Shown here: positions 28,515-40,750 of the stretch, one piece after another
Layout: each line of letters starts with the position of its first letter
How positions within the stretch are numbered: position 1 is the first letter of the stretch
Assembly (NCBI RefSeq): GCF_963662255.1
Contig: NC_085049.1
Coordinates: 51,716,837-51,780,836, forward strand
Direction of reading: 5' to 3'
Source of the DNA: Cinclus cinclus
Taxonomy: Eukaryota > Chordata > Aves > Passeriformes > Cinclidae
Length of the DNA stretch: 64,000 nt
Translations under genes and position numbers: made by a program
Notes under the pieces: model-generated
Told to the model about the DNA's origin: nothing
The model's database searches: none
Seen by the model: only the letters and a program-made list of their open reading frames with translations

Positions 28515-30595
28515 AGGAAAAATAGAAGAATGACAACTTATTTTGTAAAAAATGGGGATTGACTAATAACTAATTACCAGGTAATTATTTTTGAAATGTG
28601 GAATATCAACATTAAAAAACAAGTACTTCATAAGTATTTTTAATAATTTAAGATTAGCAGGTATTTGCTTTTTTTTTTTTTTCTTATAAGAGCTTTAATT
28701 TTCCTTTTCAGGTCAAACACATATGACTTTTTAATCTCTTTCATTGAAGATATGCATATAAAAATCACAGAGTTTTGGGTGTGTATTAAGGAACAAAGAA
28801 GCAAAGAACTTCATTGACAAAAAGATGTTTTTCTGCGTTATGTAGAAGAATCTATTAGAAGATTTATTTCATAATATACCTTACCTCTCTATTAGGTGAT
28901 TTGCCAAAGCTGGACTCAAATTTATCCAGATTTATGAACCAGGAAAATCAATTGCATTGATGTTTTGTGTCGATTTAAAAAATAATTTATCCTTCTGAAA
29001 CAGCCATGTTAGGTTTGTATGTACTCACCCAGTAACTAGTTCACTCTTTGTCAGTGCAAGCATTCTTGAAATTTAATTCTTGCCTTCCAGGTTTAACTAA
29101 AACCCCCTAAATACAATCAGGTGATAAGCACAGTATTCGTGAGATTGACAATACAGTGTTCATCTCTGTAACACTTGCTACTCATGTATTCCTTAGTGTG
29201 TCTACTGAGACCTCCATGGATTCTGTTATTCTAAATGCATACATATAGTGTAAATCATATGCTATACCCTGTGTGATACACTAGAAGCCCAGAGCTAACA
29301 CTGAAGTCATATGGACTGGAGGAAGTTTTCTGCTTGTTGTCTGAAACCAGGCAAAATATGTTTATAGGAAATAAAGAGAGGCAGTTTGGAAGATGTCTAG
29401 AATACTAATAAAATCATAATGAGAAAACTTTAAAGACCCAAAAACATACCTAAAAACCCTAATTCAGAGACATGTTAATTTCTCATTGTATTAGGATTCT
29501 TCATTATGTATCTCTTCTATTGGCTGCAGATCACCCAGGACAGACTAGAGATTGCATTAACTCCCAATTGATTAATTCAGTACTCTTTGCATTTATATCA
29601 TGCTTGAATTGGGTGTGTAGATATGGAAGGTATGACAATCCTTGGAAACCATGCTGCAGTATTCAGCTACCTGCATAATTTCTCAGGGGGAGTTCTCCAA
29701 ATCATGAAGGAACAGAAAATGTTGAAGCTGAGATCTATTAAAATGCCTCTCTAAGAGAACAGTGCTGCTCTTGAGTTATCTGGGTTTGATACTGACATTG
29801 CTACTCAAGCAGAAGTCTTGCTTGGTGTGAGGCAATTTGAGCAAGTAAGGACAGTAAATTGGTCCCTTAGGTAATATAGAATCCAAGTAATTTCAGTGTT
29901 TCAAGTTTCAGTAGCTTGTTTCAGTGAAAGGATCCAGGAAAAAGAACAAAGAATATTTGTTGAGACAGAATAACAGATGCACTTATCTATTTTTTACATA
30001 ATTGTCATGTCAGATTTATAATTTTATACATTCCCTTTTGACAAGAAGTTGCAATGACTAGCCACATTATTTTCTTACAGTGCTCAAAAGTAAACTGTTT
30101 CAGGACAGATCTCCTTGACACAACTGCCTGGAAAAGAAACACATTACCAACTACAGTACAGACACATACTACCCTAAGATTTTAAATTTTTATGTGCATA
30201 AGTTGCAATCCAATTTCTTTTGACAACATAATGGTCATAGATTTAAACCTTTTGGCAATTATAAGATGGGTTTTTTTTGTTTTTCTTTTTTTTCTTTTTC
30301 TGTATAGTCCACAAAATCTCTCTTACAGAGAAATAATAGTAAAAAAGGGTTTAAAGATCTCAAGACAGGTTTGAGAACCTTTTGATTTCTATAAAATTCA
30401 AAATTTTCAACAAATAAATGTTTGTATATTGCCTGACCAAACTGGTAAAAAACAAATTGCTTTTACTTGTTTTGTGATTTCCCCAGATATTCTGTCTCTG
30501 TAGTGAAGAGCTGGAAGTGTCTGTTTTTCTGGGGAGTGGCACCAGTTGTGACCTAGTTGATTGTATGCACTCTGTACCTTCTCAGGTGGCCTTGC
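28515..30595. other. Flank downstream of MGAT4C (possible long 3' UTR)
   Basis: No gene is recognised. If MGAT4C does not end at the stop-overlapping hexamer, its 3' UTR would lie here on the minus strand; the next AATAAA on that strand is near 28868-28863. Confidence 0.45.
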
Positions 30596-30601
30596 TTTAT
30601 T
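30596..30601 (-). promoter_or_regulatory. AATAAA hexamer overlapping the MGAT4C stop codon
   Basis: The minus strand reads CCAATAAAGC, so a canonical polyadenylation hexamer contains the TAA stop (30599-30597). Use of this site would give a 3' UTR of only a few tens of bases. I found no other AATAAA on this strand until about 1.7 kb downstream. Whether it is functional is unknown. Confidence 0.4.
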
Positions 30602-31753
30602 GGTTTGGTGTTTGAGAAGTCCAGACACTAATGCTCCTAATGATCAGCCATTCTTTTTGACTTTTAGTAACAAGTATTCTCATGCAGTTAATATCAAACA
30701 GAACTTTGTGCTCTACATCTGTTATTTCAAAATTCCCATTTTTGAACTCCCCTAGTCTCAAGTAAGTTGTACATTGTCTTCCTTTTTTACTGCCTACAAT
30801 CTTTTCACCTACTTCCAGGGCCCCATGATGTAAAATGTCATTTTGCCGATCTTCAGTTCCAGTGACAACTTTAATTTTACTGATTTTAATGGGCTTTTCA
30901 AATACAATCCCATAGAAGTCTCCAGTAGAAGGAGCTTTGCCCCAGAAGTACTCATCAATGCTGCTGTAAGCCTTGCTTGCCTCATAGTTTTCAAATACAT
31001 TCATATTGGTGTGCAAGTTTGCAGGTGGGTTGTCAGGGATATCAAAGGATTCCTCTTCAAAATCATCATCCTTTAACTTATTTTCAGCTCCTTTGTAAGA
31101 TGAATAGTATCCCATGTGCTGGAAGAGAGATGGCTTAAAACGTATCACTTCCTTTTGAGCTAACAGCCCACGAAAATGGATGAGCAGCCAATCGCAAGGC
31201 ATTTCTTGGTAAAACATCAATAGAAAATGGGCCAGGCGTGGTAGGTCATGAGAATGGTAAAGCTTTCCAATGTACCCCAGCTTGGAGAATTCCAGCGTCA
31301 CCCAGTAGGATCCTTCTCGTGAGGTAATTACTTTCTTAACTGCAGTCAAAAAATTCTTTGAACAGCGAACGTCATCTTCCAGCATCACATAATAGTCAGA
31401 GAGATTAGCGCAAAAGTTTAGAAGGAAAGCATAATCTACATTTTGTTTTGATCGAAACTTCACACGGTCCTCAGGGTCATTGTAGTTTCTCTTAAGGCCA
31501 TCCAATACAGGGTAGTAATCCTCAGGGACGTGGATAACTATCAATCTGCCCGCAATTATATGATGTGCAAATTTCTGTGAAATATCCTGGACCATCCCTT
31601 CACACCAGGCTGAGTCAAAATCTGCCAGCTGTACTACCACTGCAATTTCTTTGAGTTCCTCATAGCTTGACTGCTCAAATATGGACTTGATGGTCTCAAG
31701 TAAGTAGTTTCCCTTTTTCCGTTTTACAGAGGATAGTCCAATTGTAAGATACC
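30597..31753 (-). CDS. MGAT4C: MGAT4C terminal coding exon (catalytic domain)
   Basis: The minus-strand acceptor TTTTTTACAG at 31754 is followed by GG, which completes the split Arg97 codon. The frame then starts [20 protein letters not shown] and stays open for 384 codons to TAA at 30599-30597. It holds the whole catalytic domain, including [20 protein letters not shown] and the EDD metal-site motif, and a C-terminal region ending [15 protein letters not shown]. The 3' UTR end is not defined: the first AATAAA overlaps the stop codon, and the next clear one on this strand is near 28868. Confidence 0.96.
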
Positions 31754-34700
31754 CTGTAAAAAAGACAATTCAAACAAAAACTGAAAATCTGATATTGAAA
31801 GAAATTTTACCACAAAGATATTCTCCAGAGCTGTGTTTATAATAAATAAACCTCGTGAATGGTGAAGACCGAGAAATTTGGTATGTGAATATATTAAACT
31901 GCAAGTGATTAAGGACCTTTATTGCCTCTTCATTAGGATGTGTGATATTGTGAGCAAATAGACATATGGACACTATTGTGTTAAACATTCACTTGTTTAC
32001 TGCAAGGAGTAGCACGTTAGGCAAATGCCAAAGCAGTGTGTAGATTTATGCCTTGTAGACAAAACCATATATACAATGTTAAGGCTGTAAATCTGCTAAA
32101 AGAAAGGGGATTATGAGGGGATTATTCACACCATATTTTGAAAGCAAGGAACTACCAAATGCAGGACTTTTATCATTTTAAGCTCTCTAAAAGTCTACTT
32201 ACATCTGTGAATAACTTTACAGTTTTATGAATTTTGCATGGATAATTATTTCTCAGCGTATTCATTTTTAGGTGAATTTGTCTAGTTTTGCCTTGCTAGT
32301 AGTTTTTCTTCTTACCCTCTTTCAGGACTCATTAAGCATTTTACAGGGAATACCCTCTTGGCAGACACATTATTTTTAAATAGAACTTTTCCCCTTGCTT
32401 ATACAAATATTTTTTAATGCTGTTACATTCTTTCTAGACAGAAATATATCTTATAAGACAAGAAATTTATTCTCTGCTGATTTGTAGTCACTGCCATCTC
32501 ATTTTTACAAGCATTCCAAATCAGGATTTTTGTTTGGATATTTGCCAAAATATCTTTATTTTTCTAACTTCTGATGTGAAAAATGTTAAGACTTTGTAAT
32601 TGACAGAGTATATACTTAAGTTGAACCTACCTCTTACTATATTTCTTAAAATATAGTCATTTGCAAAATATTGCCCTGATAGTGATTCAGGGTTTTCCTC
32701 GAGACTTAAGTTTGCTCAAAATGAAGTTGTACAGTGAAGTACAACCCCCAGAAGTCATTTACACTGCCTACAGAGCCCCAGATTTTTCAAATCTAATTTG
32801 AACAAACTTTATAGCTTTCTACAACTCATGTATTATTTTATTTTAACTTCTGGGCTTGGACTTCAGAGCCTAGTTTGTGTATGGGAAATGGTTGATTTGG
32901 AACCCAGAGGACACCTGCCTAAATCTACGTATGGTTGTACTTCACTTTTAGAGGAAAGTCTTGAACCATGTCTGAAATAAGAATAACTAAATAATCCATC
33001 TGCAGATAGCTGTGAGAACAATCCTCCTTACTGTCCCAATAATAGGACAATTCAGATCCCTTTTTAGCACAGCTAAAGGAGCAAGGAGGTCCATTTGCAG
33101 CAGCTGGCCTGGCAAAATAGTAGACCTGGGGGATGTATCTATGTGATACCAAGCATCCTTAAGATTGGATTTACTAGTTTTACAGAGATTGACAGTATGG
33201 TCTCAGAGGGTGGTTGCAAAACACCACCAGCACCTGCCTTGCCTCTGCTTTCTAGATCATATTCCTCTTGCATGGGAGGAGATCCATGGAATTATGCTCA
33301 TACAGACCACCCAGGGGCTGCCTGCAGGACAGCTACAAGCCAGGCAGTTGGGCAGAAGGTAGTCAGGCTGTGGGGCAACCACTGCTAGGTCCAGATTAGC
33401 AGCCACTCAAGAATGACCTGCAATAACTGTCCCACTAACTCTCTCGAGACTGTCACTGCTTAACTCAGCTCCTCTTGCATAGAAATACCACAGGGTATTT
33501 ATATGGATTTCATGCCTTTTAAAAATTACCTCATTTTGCAACTTTCAAATTGCAGTTACTTACTTTTCCTTGGCAAAGGTGTGCCAGCTAGGTAGCGATA
33601 TGAAATGTTTATAGATCCTGAGAAATTAGACAAATCTTTAAAACTGTGAACGTAACGCTCTGGGTTGAGCTGGTGTGTGGCTGTTTCTCTGATTAATTGC
33701 TTGTCCCCTTCCTATTAGTGGGAAAACAAAAATAACAAAAAAGGGAGAGACAGAGAGAAACACATTTGTGAATGCCAGCTAGAAAGGAAACATGGACAGG
33801 CAGGTTTCCAAGAATAACATTTTTCACTTTCAGCTTTCATGAAATCATATAGATATCACCTCATTTAAAACAAAAAACAAACAAAACCCCCACAAAACAA
33901 CAAGCATTACTGAGTATCATACATTTTGGCTACAGAAAATCTAACATAAACCTTCATATTACAGTAAAAGGAAAAGAAAAAAAAATACTTTACATAAACT
34001 CTGGAAAGGTAGCAAACATGAAATTATTGGCCAAAAATACTGTGGTATTCAAAAGAGGGATAAGAAAACATCACTCAGCAACAGAAAATATCATTTTCAC
34101 AGATGTAGAAACAGGGAAGATTTTAAAAAAAATTAAAAATCAGTGCTACCAAAAGCTACCAAAACTGCTGCGAAGGAAAGACAAATCTAGACCTGGCATT
34201 TTGACATTTTTCTGAGAAGGTTCGAGTCAGGTTTGGAATAGGAAGAAATGCGTGTGATCAAGAAAACAGTAAAAGTTTCTCTGAATTTGGAGAACATTTT
34301 TTGATGGCATAGTCAAAAAGTACATTTATCACCATGCCTCCTCTTCCTGCCTCCTTCTTCAGACCTTTTCTTCCAGGAGGCTTCCCTAGTCATAGTAAAG
34401 GTGTAGAAGGGAAAGAGTGGCTTCATCAGTAGTGCCCTATCCATAAGGCCTCTTGGGCCTCAGGGAAAATCTGTTCCTTAGTCCTTGAGAAAAGGGAAAG
34501 TATCTAACAGGTCACAAAGACTGAATTTAAAAGTAGGAATACTTATTTAATTTTTCTGGTTTGATTTTAGTCTGATGACAGGCACATGTATAAATTTGTT
34601 AATTTCTTCTGATATGTGCAGTATGTTAATGCACTAAAACTTCGGGATCTGTCATTAAATGGGAGCATTGTGCAGTAATAGTACTGCTGCTAGCAAGAAC

Positions 34701-37700
34701 AAGCACAGAAACAGTAAACAGCACACATATTTAACAGCATAAATATTAAAAAATGTGTCAAAGGTATATTTTACAGCACAAAGAAATATTTCTGTAAACT
34801 GATCGTACATTAATTTATAGTTCATTGTTTTCCTTTCATAGAAGTAGTAAATAAACCACTTCTGAGCTTAGTGAAGATCTTTGGCAGACATCCAGGGACA
34901 TCTACCTGCACTATTATGCTCTCTTGATCTTCAGTGTCTCTTGAGTAATTTCTCTCAAGTGCTTATGTGCCACTTTGCCTTTGCTCATAAATTATGAGAG
35001 GAAGTTTGATGATCAGGTTCAAGATTAAAATGTAACTCAAGGATTTAATAAGAAAATGCACCAAGACTTCAGGAGATTTTCCATTAAAAATGTCAGCTGG
35101 AAAAGGAAAAAGGCTGGTCCAAAATCTTTCTTTTTTCAAAACTCCTCCTTCAATAAGAGAGCTACATGAATGCAAAACATTGTGTCATGGTTCCAGAATG
35201 GAGCACCAAAATTCCCTGTTTCATATGGTTTTGGAATGGAAACTCATTCTGCTGAGGTTTTGCTACATGAAATGTTTACAAATAGACATTGTCAGAAGAA
35301 AATGTTTTGATTTTAACAAGTAAAATATCTAAACTGACCACAAAAATTTTCTTTCCCTCCCCACCCCTGCCTCTTTAATAAATGCCTTTTGTGGCTAACA
35401 TTTATTTTTAATAGTTGCTATTGCATTCTTTTGTTGAATGACAGGCAAAACTGAAATCTGGATTTTTTCAAAATATTAAAATCTGTTTTTTCTGTCTCTG
35501 ACTACTATGTAGAGGTCAGTGAAGTTGAGGAGCTTGATAAACTCTCCCTTGGTTTACTTCTCTAGCTTTTTCTAGAATGGTTTTGGCTTTCATCTGTTAA
35601 CTAACCTTTTTCTAACTTACATTCCAGTCTTTGCTGGGAGTTTCATGTGGGTGCCATAAAGTGAAGTGCCAGAGTTCTCCACCCTTTATGAAGATACTCT
35701 GCTCTGCTAAGGATGCTGTGTCAACTACCATAGTGTTATTCTTTGCACAGTGCCCAAAATAGTGATTAGTATTCTTAGAAGAATGCAGAACACATGCTTG
35801 ACTTACAATACACTTACAACTCTGAATAGGTACAAAATGCCCTCCTATAGAGTGTGGTATCTGGTATATTTTAGCTTGGTATGTCATCAACATGCTTGAT
35901 CAAATGTAGTACTTACGCTTCAGATAAAGCCCCTTGAACTGCTTTTCTAATACACATGTATCAGCACTCCATAACTGCATCCCCTCTACCAAATATACTT
36001 CTGCTATTTTGCCACATGGGTCCTTACTTTCCATTTCTTCAGAAAATGCCCTACAGAAAAAAAGCGAGGAGATTTTCTGGACCCTTTGAGCAAAACCAGA
36101 AAGTTTCTCTTCTCCCTTCTTAAGGTTTACCAAAATCAATGTAATTTTAATATTCTAACTTTTTGAAAAAGACCACTTGTCTTACATCTGGTGCCAGACG
36201 CCGGCACCACAAGCCCTTGTGCAGTCTGCTGCCCGAGACTGGGAGGAGGAACTCTGGGTCAGTTGTTTTCCTTCTACCAGTTACCTTTAGAAGATAGTCC
36301 AGCAGCAGACTGGCTGCAATTCAGAGAGCATTTGGTGCTCTGAGGACTTTCAGATTTTCATTCCCTGAGGGAAATGGTTAGCCTGCTGTCCACAAAAGCT
36401 TTCCCCAAGTATATTTCTCTTCACCACAAACACTGAAATTGCTCATCTTTTACCTCAGCAGAGAAAACACACCAGACATGGTGTGTTTGGAGCTGTCAGA
36501 CAGGGTCGGGAAATTTGAGAATAAAACTAAATAAATAAGCTAAAAAGTCAACATCCTAACACACTTCAAAAACACTTGATGGACCATAAAGGTATCAAGA
36601 GACCTGGAAGAACTCTCAGGAGACTTGGCAAGAGACTTGGCTGAGAGCTACGTGAACACAAACATGCCAGAACTGTGATGAGAGAAGCAATGAAAGAGAG
36701 CGAATTTATAAAAGAGGTAGGGGGAAAGAGCAAATTAAGAATAAGACATGGAGCCGTCTGGGGAGCTGGCAAATAGGACAGGAAAAGATTTCAAAAAACA
36801 AGCCAAGAGGAACACCATTAGCAGTGATAATAAAAGTACTTTCAGAAACATCTGGGGGACTTTGAAGCAATTAGTGAACCGAGAAGAAACATTAGGGAAA
36901 ATACCACTAGGAAAAAAACAGTGATAAGCCAGGTCTAATTTAATCATAACCAAGAAATGTCTGTAATGGAGTAACATGCTACAAGCATGGGCTGTCTTTT
37001 CAATGACTTAAGAAAGTATTAGCATAATATTAATATTGTAAATATTTACAATGCTGTTATAAGTAATTTTACAATTACAATTCTTTAAATTAAAATAATT
37101 AGGAATGTATATATAGGTTCTGATAAATAATGTAAGGATTTTACTACTTGTGTATTACACTTTTTGAAATACTGTTATGTTTCTTTTCAGACACAAGTGA
37201 GATCAGAATTCATTGTTTAAAATATTGGAAAATCTATACTGACCCTGTTCAATTCAAGATAAAAACAACACTATCTTGTCATATCACAATATAACAAATT
37301 CAGTTTAGTCATTTTACTGTTTTAAAGATCCAGTTTTTCGACCACTATTCTTTTCTGAAAGAATAATGGTTCAGTTCTTTTACTGGGACCAGTTCAATCT
37401 CCAAAGAACTGGAAATTCCATTCATTGATTGAGTCTCCAGGACTCACTTGTCATTCAGCAGTGAAACACCTCTAGTTTACAAATAAACAATGGAAGTATG
37501 TTATGTTATGTTATGTTATGTTATGTTATGTTATGTTATGTTATGTTATGTTAGTTTGTTATGTTATGTTAGTCCGTTATTTGTTGAAATTCCTAACATA
37601 AATATATCCACTTTTTTTTCAAAATCATAAACTCACGTTAGATTTCATTTGTCTAATTTTTAGTACTGTAGCACTGAACACGTCAGACTAAAATTTGACT

Positions 37701-38117
37701 TACAAAAAGTAAGAAAACACAAAATAAACTCACTAAAATGAAATTATTTATACAAGATACTTACAGTAGATGCAATGGGTGTAAATTTTCTTTTATATAT
37801 TTTTTTCTCTAATAGCATTTAATGAAGTATTTAGAGGTGAGATTTGCAGGGTATGCTGTAAAACAAGCTCCCAGCTCATATAAATAGTTCAGATGAAATT
37901 TATCCTCAGCAATTTACTGTTTTACTATGGGTGTTTTACTGTTTTGCTTTTCCAGAATCACTTCCTCACAACTTACCAAAACATAACCGTCCTCAATGTA
38001 CAGGTTCATGAACAGCAAACAAACAACAAGGATTCCTAAGAACGACACTGTTGATCGCTTCCGCAAGCATCTCATTTTATCAAAAGATTTCAAGTAGTGT
38101 CTCGTGAAGAACTGCAT
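30597..38117 (-). CDS. MGAT4C: MGAT4C, N-acetylglucosaminyltransferase IV/VI family, three coding exons
   Basis: The product is a Golgi glycosyltransferase that adds GlcNAc in beta-1,4 linkage to mannose of N-glycan antennae. The bird orthologue was described as GnT-VI, while mammalian MGAT4C has little demonstrated activity (established knowledge from memory). Joining 38117-37977, 33711-33564 and 31753-30597 gives 1446 nt, or 481 residues; human MGAT4C is about 478. Residues 1-21 are a basic cytoplasmic tail and about 22-41 a single hydrophobic anchor (type II topology). A luminal stem follows, with N-glycosylation sequons at N76 and N82. The catalytic domain carries an acidic LEDDVRCS motif with EDD at 222-224, the likely metal/UDP-sugar site. 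It is colinear with human MGAT4C as I recall it. M15 (KMRCLRKR) is an alternative start. The C terminus runs about five residues (QTPNQ) past the usual WTS end. The frame is intact, with no frameshift. Confidence 0.96.
31754..33563 (-). other. MGAT4C: MGAT4C intron between second and third coding exons
   Basis: A GT-AG intron of 1810 bases, phase 1 (the Arg97 codon is split A/GG). The donor is GTAAGT and the acceptor TTTTTTACAG. I see no gene or recognised repeat inside. Confidence 0.88.
33564..33711 (-). CDS. MGAT4C: MGAT4C middle coding exon (148 nt)
   Basis: This exon is short and is recognisable only by homology and splice sites. The minus strand has a pyrimidine-rich tract ending CACTAATAG, then GAAGGGGACAAG (EGDK), and ends AGGAAAA followed by GTAAGT. 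It encodes residues 48-96 plus the first base of codon 97: the luminal stem, beginning [20 protein letters not shown] and ending TPLPRK. The phase is 0 at the start and 1 at the end, which fits both neighbouring exons. Two N-glycosylation sequons (NFS, NIS) lie in [10 protein letters not shown]. Confidence 0.93.
33712..37976 (-). other. MGAT4C: MGAT4C intron between first and second coding exons
   Basis: A GT-AG intron of 4265 bases, phase 0. It contains an ATGTT-type pentanucleotide tract near 37.5 kb. I recognised no transposon or further exon in it; the short open frames show no family features. Confidence 0.85.
37498..37572. repeat. (ATGTT)n pentanucleotide tract in MGAT4C intron
   Basis: About ten perfect ATGTT units, then diverged copies interrupted by AGTTTGTT and AGTCCG. 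Confidence 0.93.
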
Positions 38118-38130
38118 ACAGTAGTGTCAC
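37977..38130 (-). CDS. MGAT4C: MGAT4C exon with start codon
   Basis: On the minus strand a TTATTCACAG acceptor precedes base 38130, and 13 nt of 5' UTR lead to ATG at 38117-38115. The coding part is 47 codons: the cytoplasmic tail, the transmembrane anchor ([16 protein letters not shown]) and the first luminal residues, IEDGYVL. The donor is TTTG followed by GTAAGT at 37976, giving a phase 0 intron. Reading past the donor adds about 20 unrelated residues before a stop, which is intron. The acceptor upstream of the ATG shows that a non-coding 5' exon must exist elsewhere. Confidence 0.93.
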
Positions 38131-40539
38131 CTGTGAATAAAACCACAGCATTACAAGAATGGTCCACCTGATAAGCACGACAACAAGTAAACTTACCTTC
38201 ACATGTATCAAACCCCTTCAAACATACATAGACTGCACTTTCAGGCAATTTCAGGCAATTAATATTTCATTTAATCATTGTCATCTTCATGTTTAGTACA
38301 CAATCTTAACTATAAACTAAGCTTTTGTTTTGGTTTGGTTTGGTTTGGTTTGGTTTTTTGTATCATTAAAGAAAAACCACATACTCACTGTCATACCCAT
38401 TTTAAAGTGGGCTTAATGATGTCACTGTGGCAGTGACAGTTTCAACAGTTTAGTTTGCTATGCTTAACTGTCAGATCCCAACTTGGTGGCTAGAGATGAT
38501 GCTGTGCACTGTTCCCCCATGTACCTGTGTTTCCTTCCAATGACAGGCCAGCTCAACAGACAAGGAGGAAATTATTACATGACTCAGTGTTGTTATCAGT
38601 ATAAGAATTTTGTATACCAAAGCTTCCAGGAACACAAGGTACATTCTCTGAAGTGAAAAAAACACCAGCAAGACTGTATAACATCCCTTAGCCTTGGGCC
38701 TCTGTACTGGGATGGAAACTCTCACTGGAGACATTATTTCCTTCTTCAGAAGGGTGGGCATCTACCTTAAACCAGACACTTAGAAGCATATTGGGAAATA
38801 CTTAAGAACCTGATTAGATCAATCAAATAAGGGTGGCACAAAGACCATGAAGCCTCTCAGTATTTCTGTCCAAGATCAAGAAAGAGGATTGTCTAGCCAT
38901 ATCACAATGTTGCCTGTTCATTTTAGTCATTTTACTCTGTAAAACAAGATGAATGTTGTTCTTGTCTACCAAATTGTAGTCCTACCTGTGTAAGACTGCA
39001 TATGTTTCAACAAGATTGGGCCTAAATTAAAGATCTCACTGCCCAAACTCTAGAGGGTTTACTAGCAAAACAGCAGATTATAAACTTATTATTTATGTAC
39101 TATGTTCTTGCTAATATTTTGACAATTTTCCACATAAATTAATAATTTTTCAATTGAATTTACTATATAGAAATTATATACAGATGAAGACTTTAAAGCT
39201 AGCCTGTGTGAAGTAGTAAAAAACACTGTATGTGCACTGGTTAAACCCTGCACTTAAATACTTTTGTTTTTGAAAGTGTTGAACATCTACACTGATACAA
39301 AGTAGGCCATATTAGGAGTTCCATAAATGATTTGTCATGTCATATAGAAAATTTTCTGTCCTAATAACAAAAAATCTACCAAGGACAAAATCCAATGTAT
39401 ATTTATTTTGCCAAATTGAATAAACACATTTAGCAGTATAAAATATGAGTCCACTAGACTCTAGAGAACCAGGAGGTAAATATATCAAATATCAGTAATG
39501 CAGTTAGTAATTGCAAGGAATCTATAGCTTCAAAATGAACTGCAGTAGTTGGAGGCTGGTTGTACATAGAATGTTTTTATATTCGCTACGTTGAGAATAA
39601 AACCAATTTACAGGTGGCGTGAAGAAAAAAAAAGGAATAAGTAACAATATATATATTTGTCTGTCATTATTTAGGGTGGGCTGAATTACAGAAACTTGAT
39701 TATTCTGAAGCTTAAAATCCCAGTGTAGATATTTTTTTAAGTTACATCAAGGATTTCCTTTTTCTTGATATGTAAGGACATTGAAAATAAAGCTCAGGAG
39801 GGAGATGTTAGGGACGTGAATTTCTAAACACTAGGCCTCCCTATACCCCTGCAACTCCCTGTGATAGCATGGTGGTTGCTAGCTGTCTGTGAATTCCAGC
39901 AGGCTTCTGTGGAAATGAAAGGTTGCCCCTGTTTTAGAAAAGACTGTGTTACACACATAATTTAGGTCTACACTCTTTTGAAAACCAATTAGAGGATCAC
40001 TGGATGGATTAAATAATGACACTTCTCATATTAGTGGCATTAAATATGCTGAGTATTGAAAATGCAGTTAGTCTGGGTTAGAGTGATGCAGTCACTGTTG
40101 GCATATTATATTTTCTTTGGGTCTAAAAAAATAAAGGAGAAAAAAAAGCCCACACCTTGGAAATAAATAAATAAATAAATAAACGTGGTGGTTTTTTTCA
40201 GTTACAGGATGAATGTATGTGACATATTTGCTGGCTTGACCGTGCTGTTACACAGGTCCCCCCCATCTTTGCCCTGTGCCACTTGTCAGAAGTCCCCAAG
40301 GGTGAGGAAGGGGCTTAGAACTCTATTTCCTGGACATACTGAATTAGAACATTCCGGTGTTGGATTAGGAATAAATATAGAGGGAATCACATAGATGGGG
40401 CTAGAGGAACATAAGACTGTCATGACTAAAACTGATATACAGAGAGGAGAGCACAGTGCAGTCCCCACCCAGAGAACAGCTCCACTGCTTGTGCTGGCTG
40501 CACACGAAGCCATTACATCACTGTTTTGAACGTGGAAAC
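38131..40539. other. Upstream or 5' intronic sequence of MGAT4C
   Basis: No coding sequence is recognised. There is a GGTTT tract at about 38330-38356 and a TAAA tract at about 40164-40183. A non-coding 5' exon could be hidden here but cannot be placed by reading. Confidence 0.5.
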
Positions 40540-40745
40540 ATCTCAAAGCAAAACATCGTGCCGGGGTTTCTTGTTCATCTGCTCTCCTGGAAGGTCCATT
40601 CCAAGTAAAGGCACGGCAGGGAAGGGCGCCCCGAGGGGGGAACGTCCGGCACGGCCCGTCCCGGAGGAGGCTCCGAGAGCGCTGCTGGCACCAGAGGGCA
40701 GCGCAGGCTCGTCCGTGCCAGCCGAGACACTGCTCGCACTGCTTG
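40540..40745. promoter_or_regulatory. CpG-rich patch with CTCF-like motif
   Basis: About 15 CpG dinucleotides fall within roughly 135 bases (about 40610-40745), in otherwise CpG-poor AT-rich sequence. It lies about 2.4 kb upstream of the MGAT4C start-codon exon and directly abuts the minisatellite. It could be a small CpG island, an alternative promoter or the remnant of a GC-rich LTR; no TATA box or start site is evident. Confidence 0.4.
40688..40701 (+). promoter_or_regulatory. CTCF-like binding motif
   Basis: GCACCAGAGGGCAG fits 13 of the 14 positions of the vertebrate CTCF core CCASYAGRKGGCRS, missing only the first C. The match is by eye. Confidence 0.4.
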
Positions 40746-40750
40746 TGCTA

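Noticed and set aside
36181..36260. GC-richer patch in the MGAT4C intron that might be an extra exon
   Set aside because: There is no open frame with flanking splice sites in phase, and the known protein is already complete without it.
37914..37976. Continuation of the MGAT4C start-codon frame to a stop (67-residue product)
   Set aside because: A perfect GTAAGT donor and the matching phase 0 acceptor at 33711 show that this part is intron.
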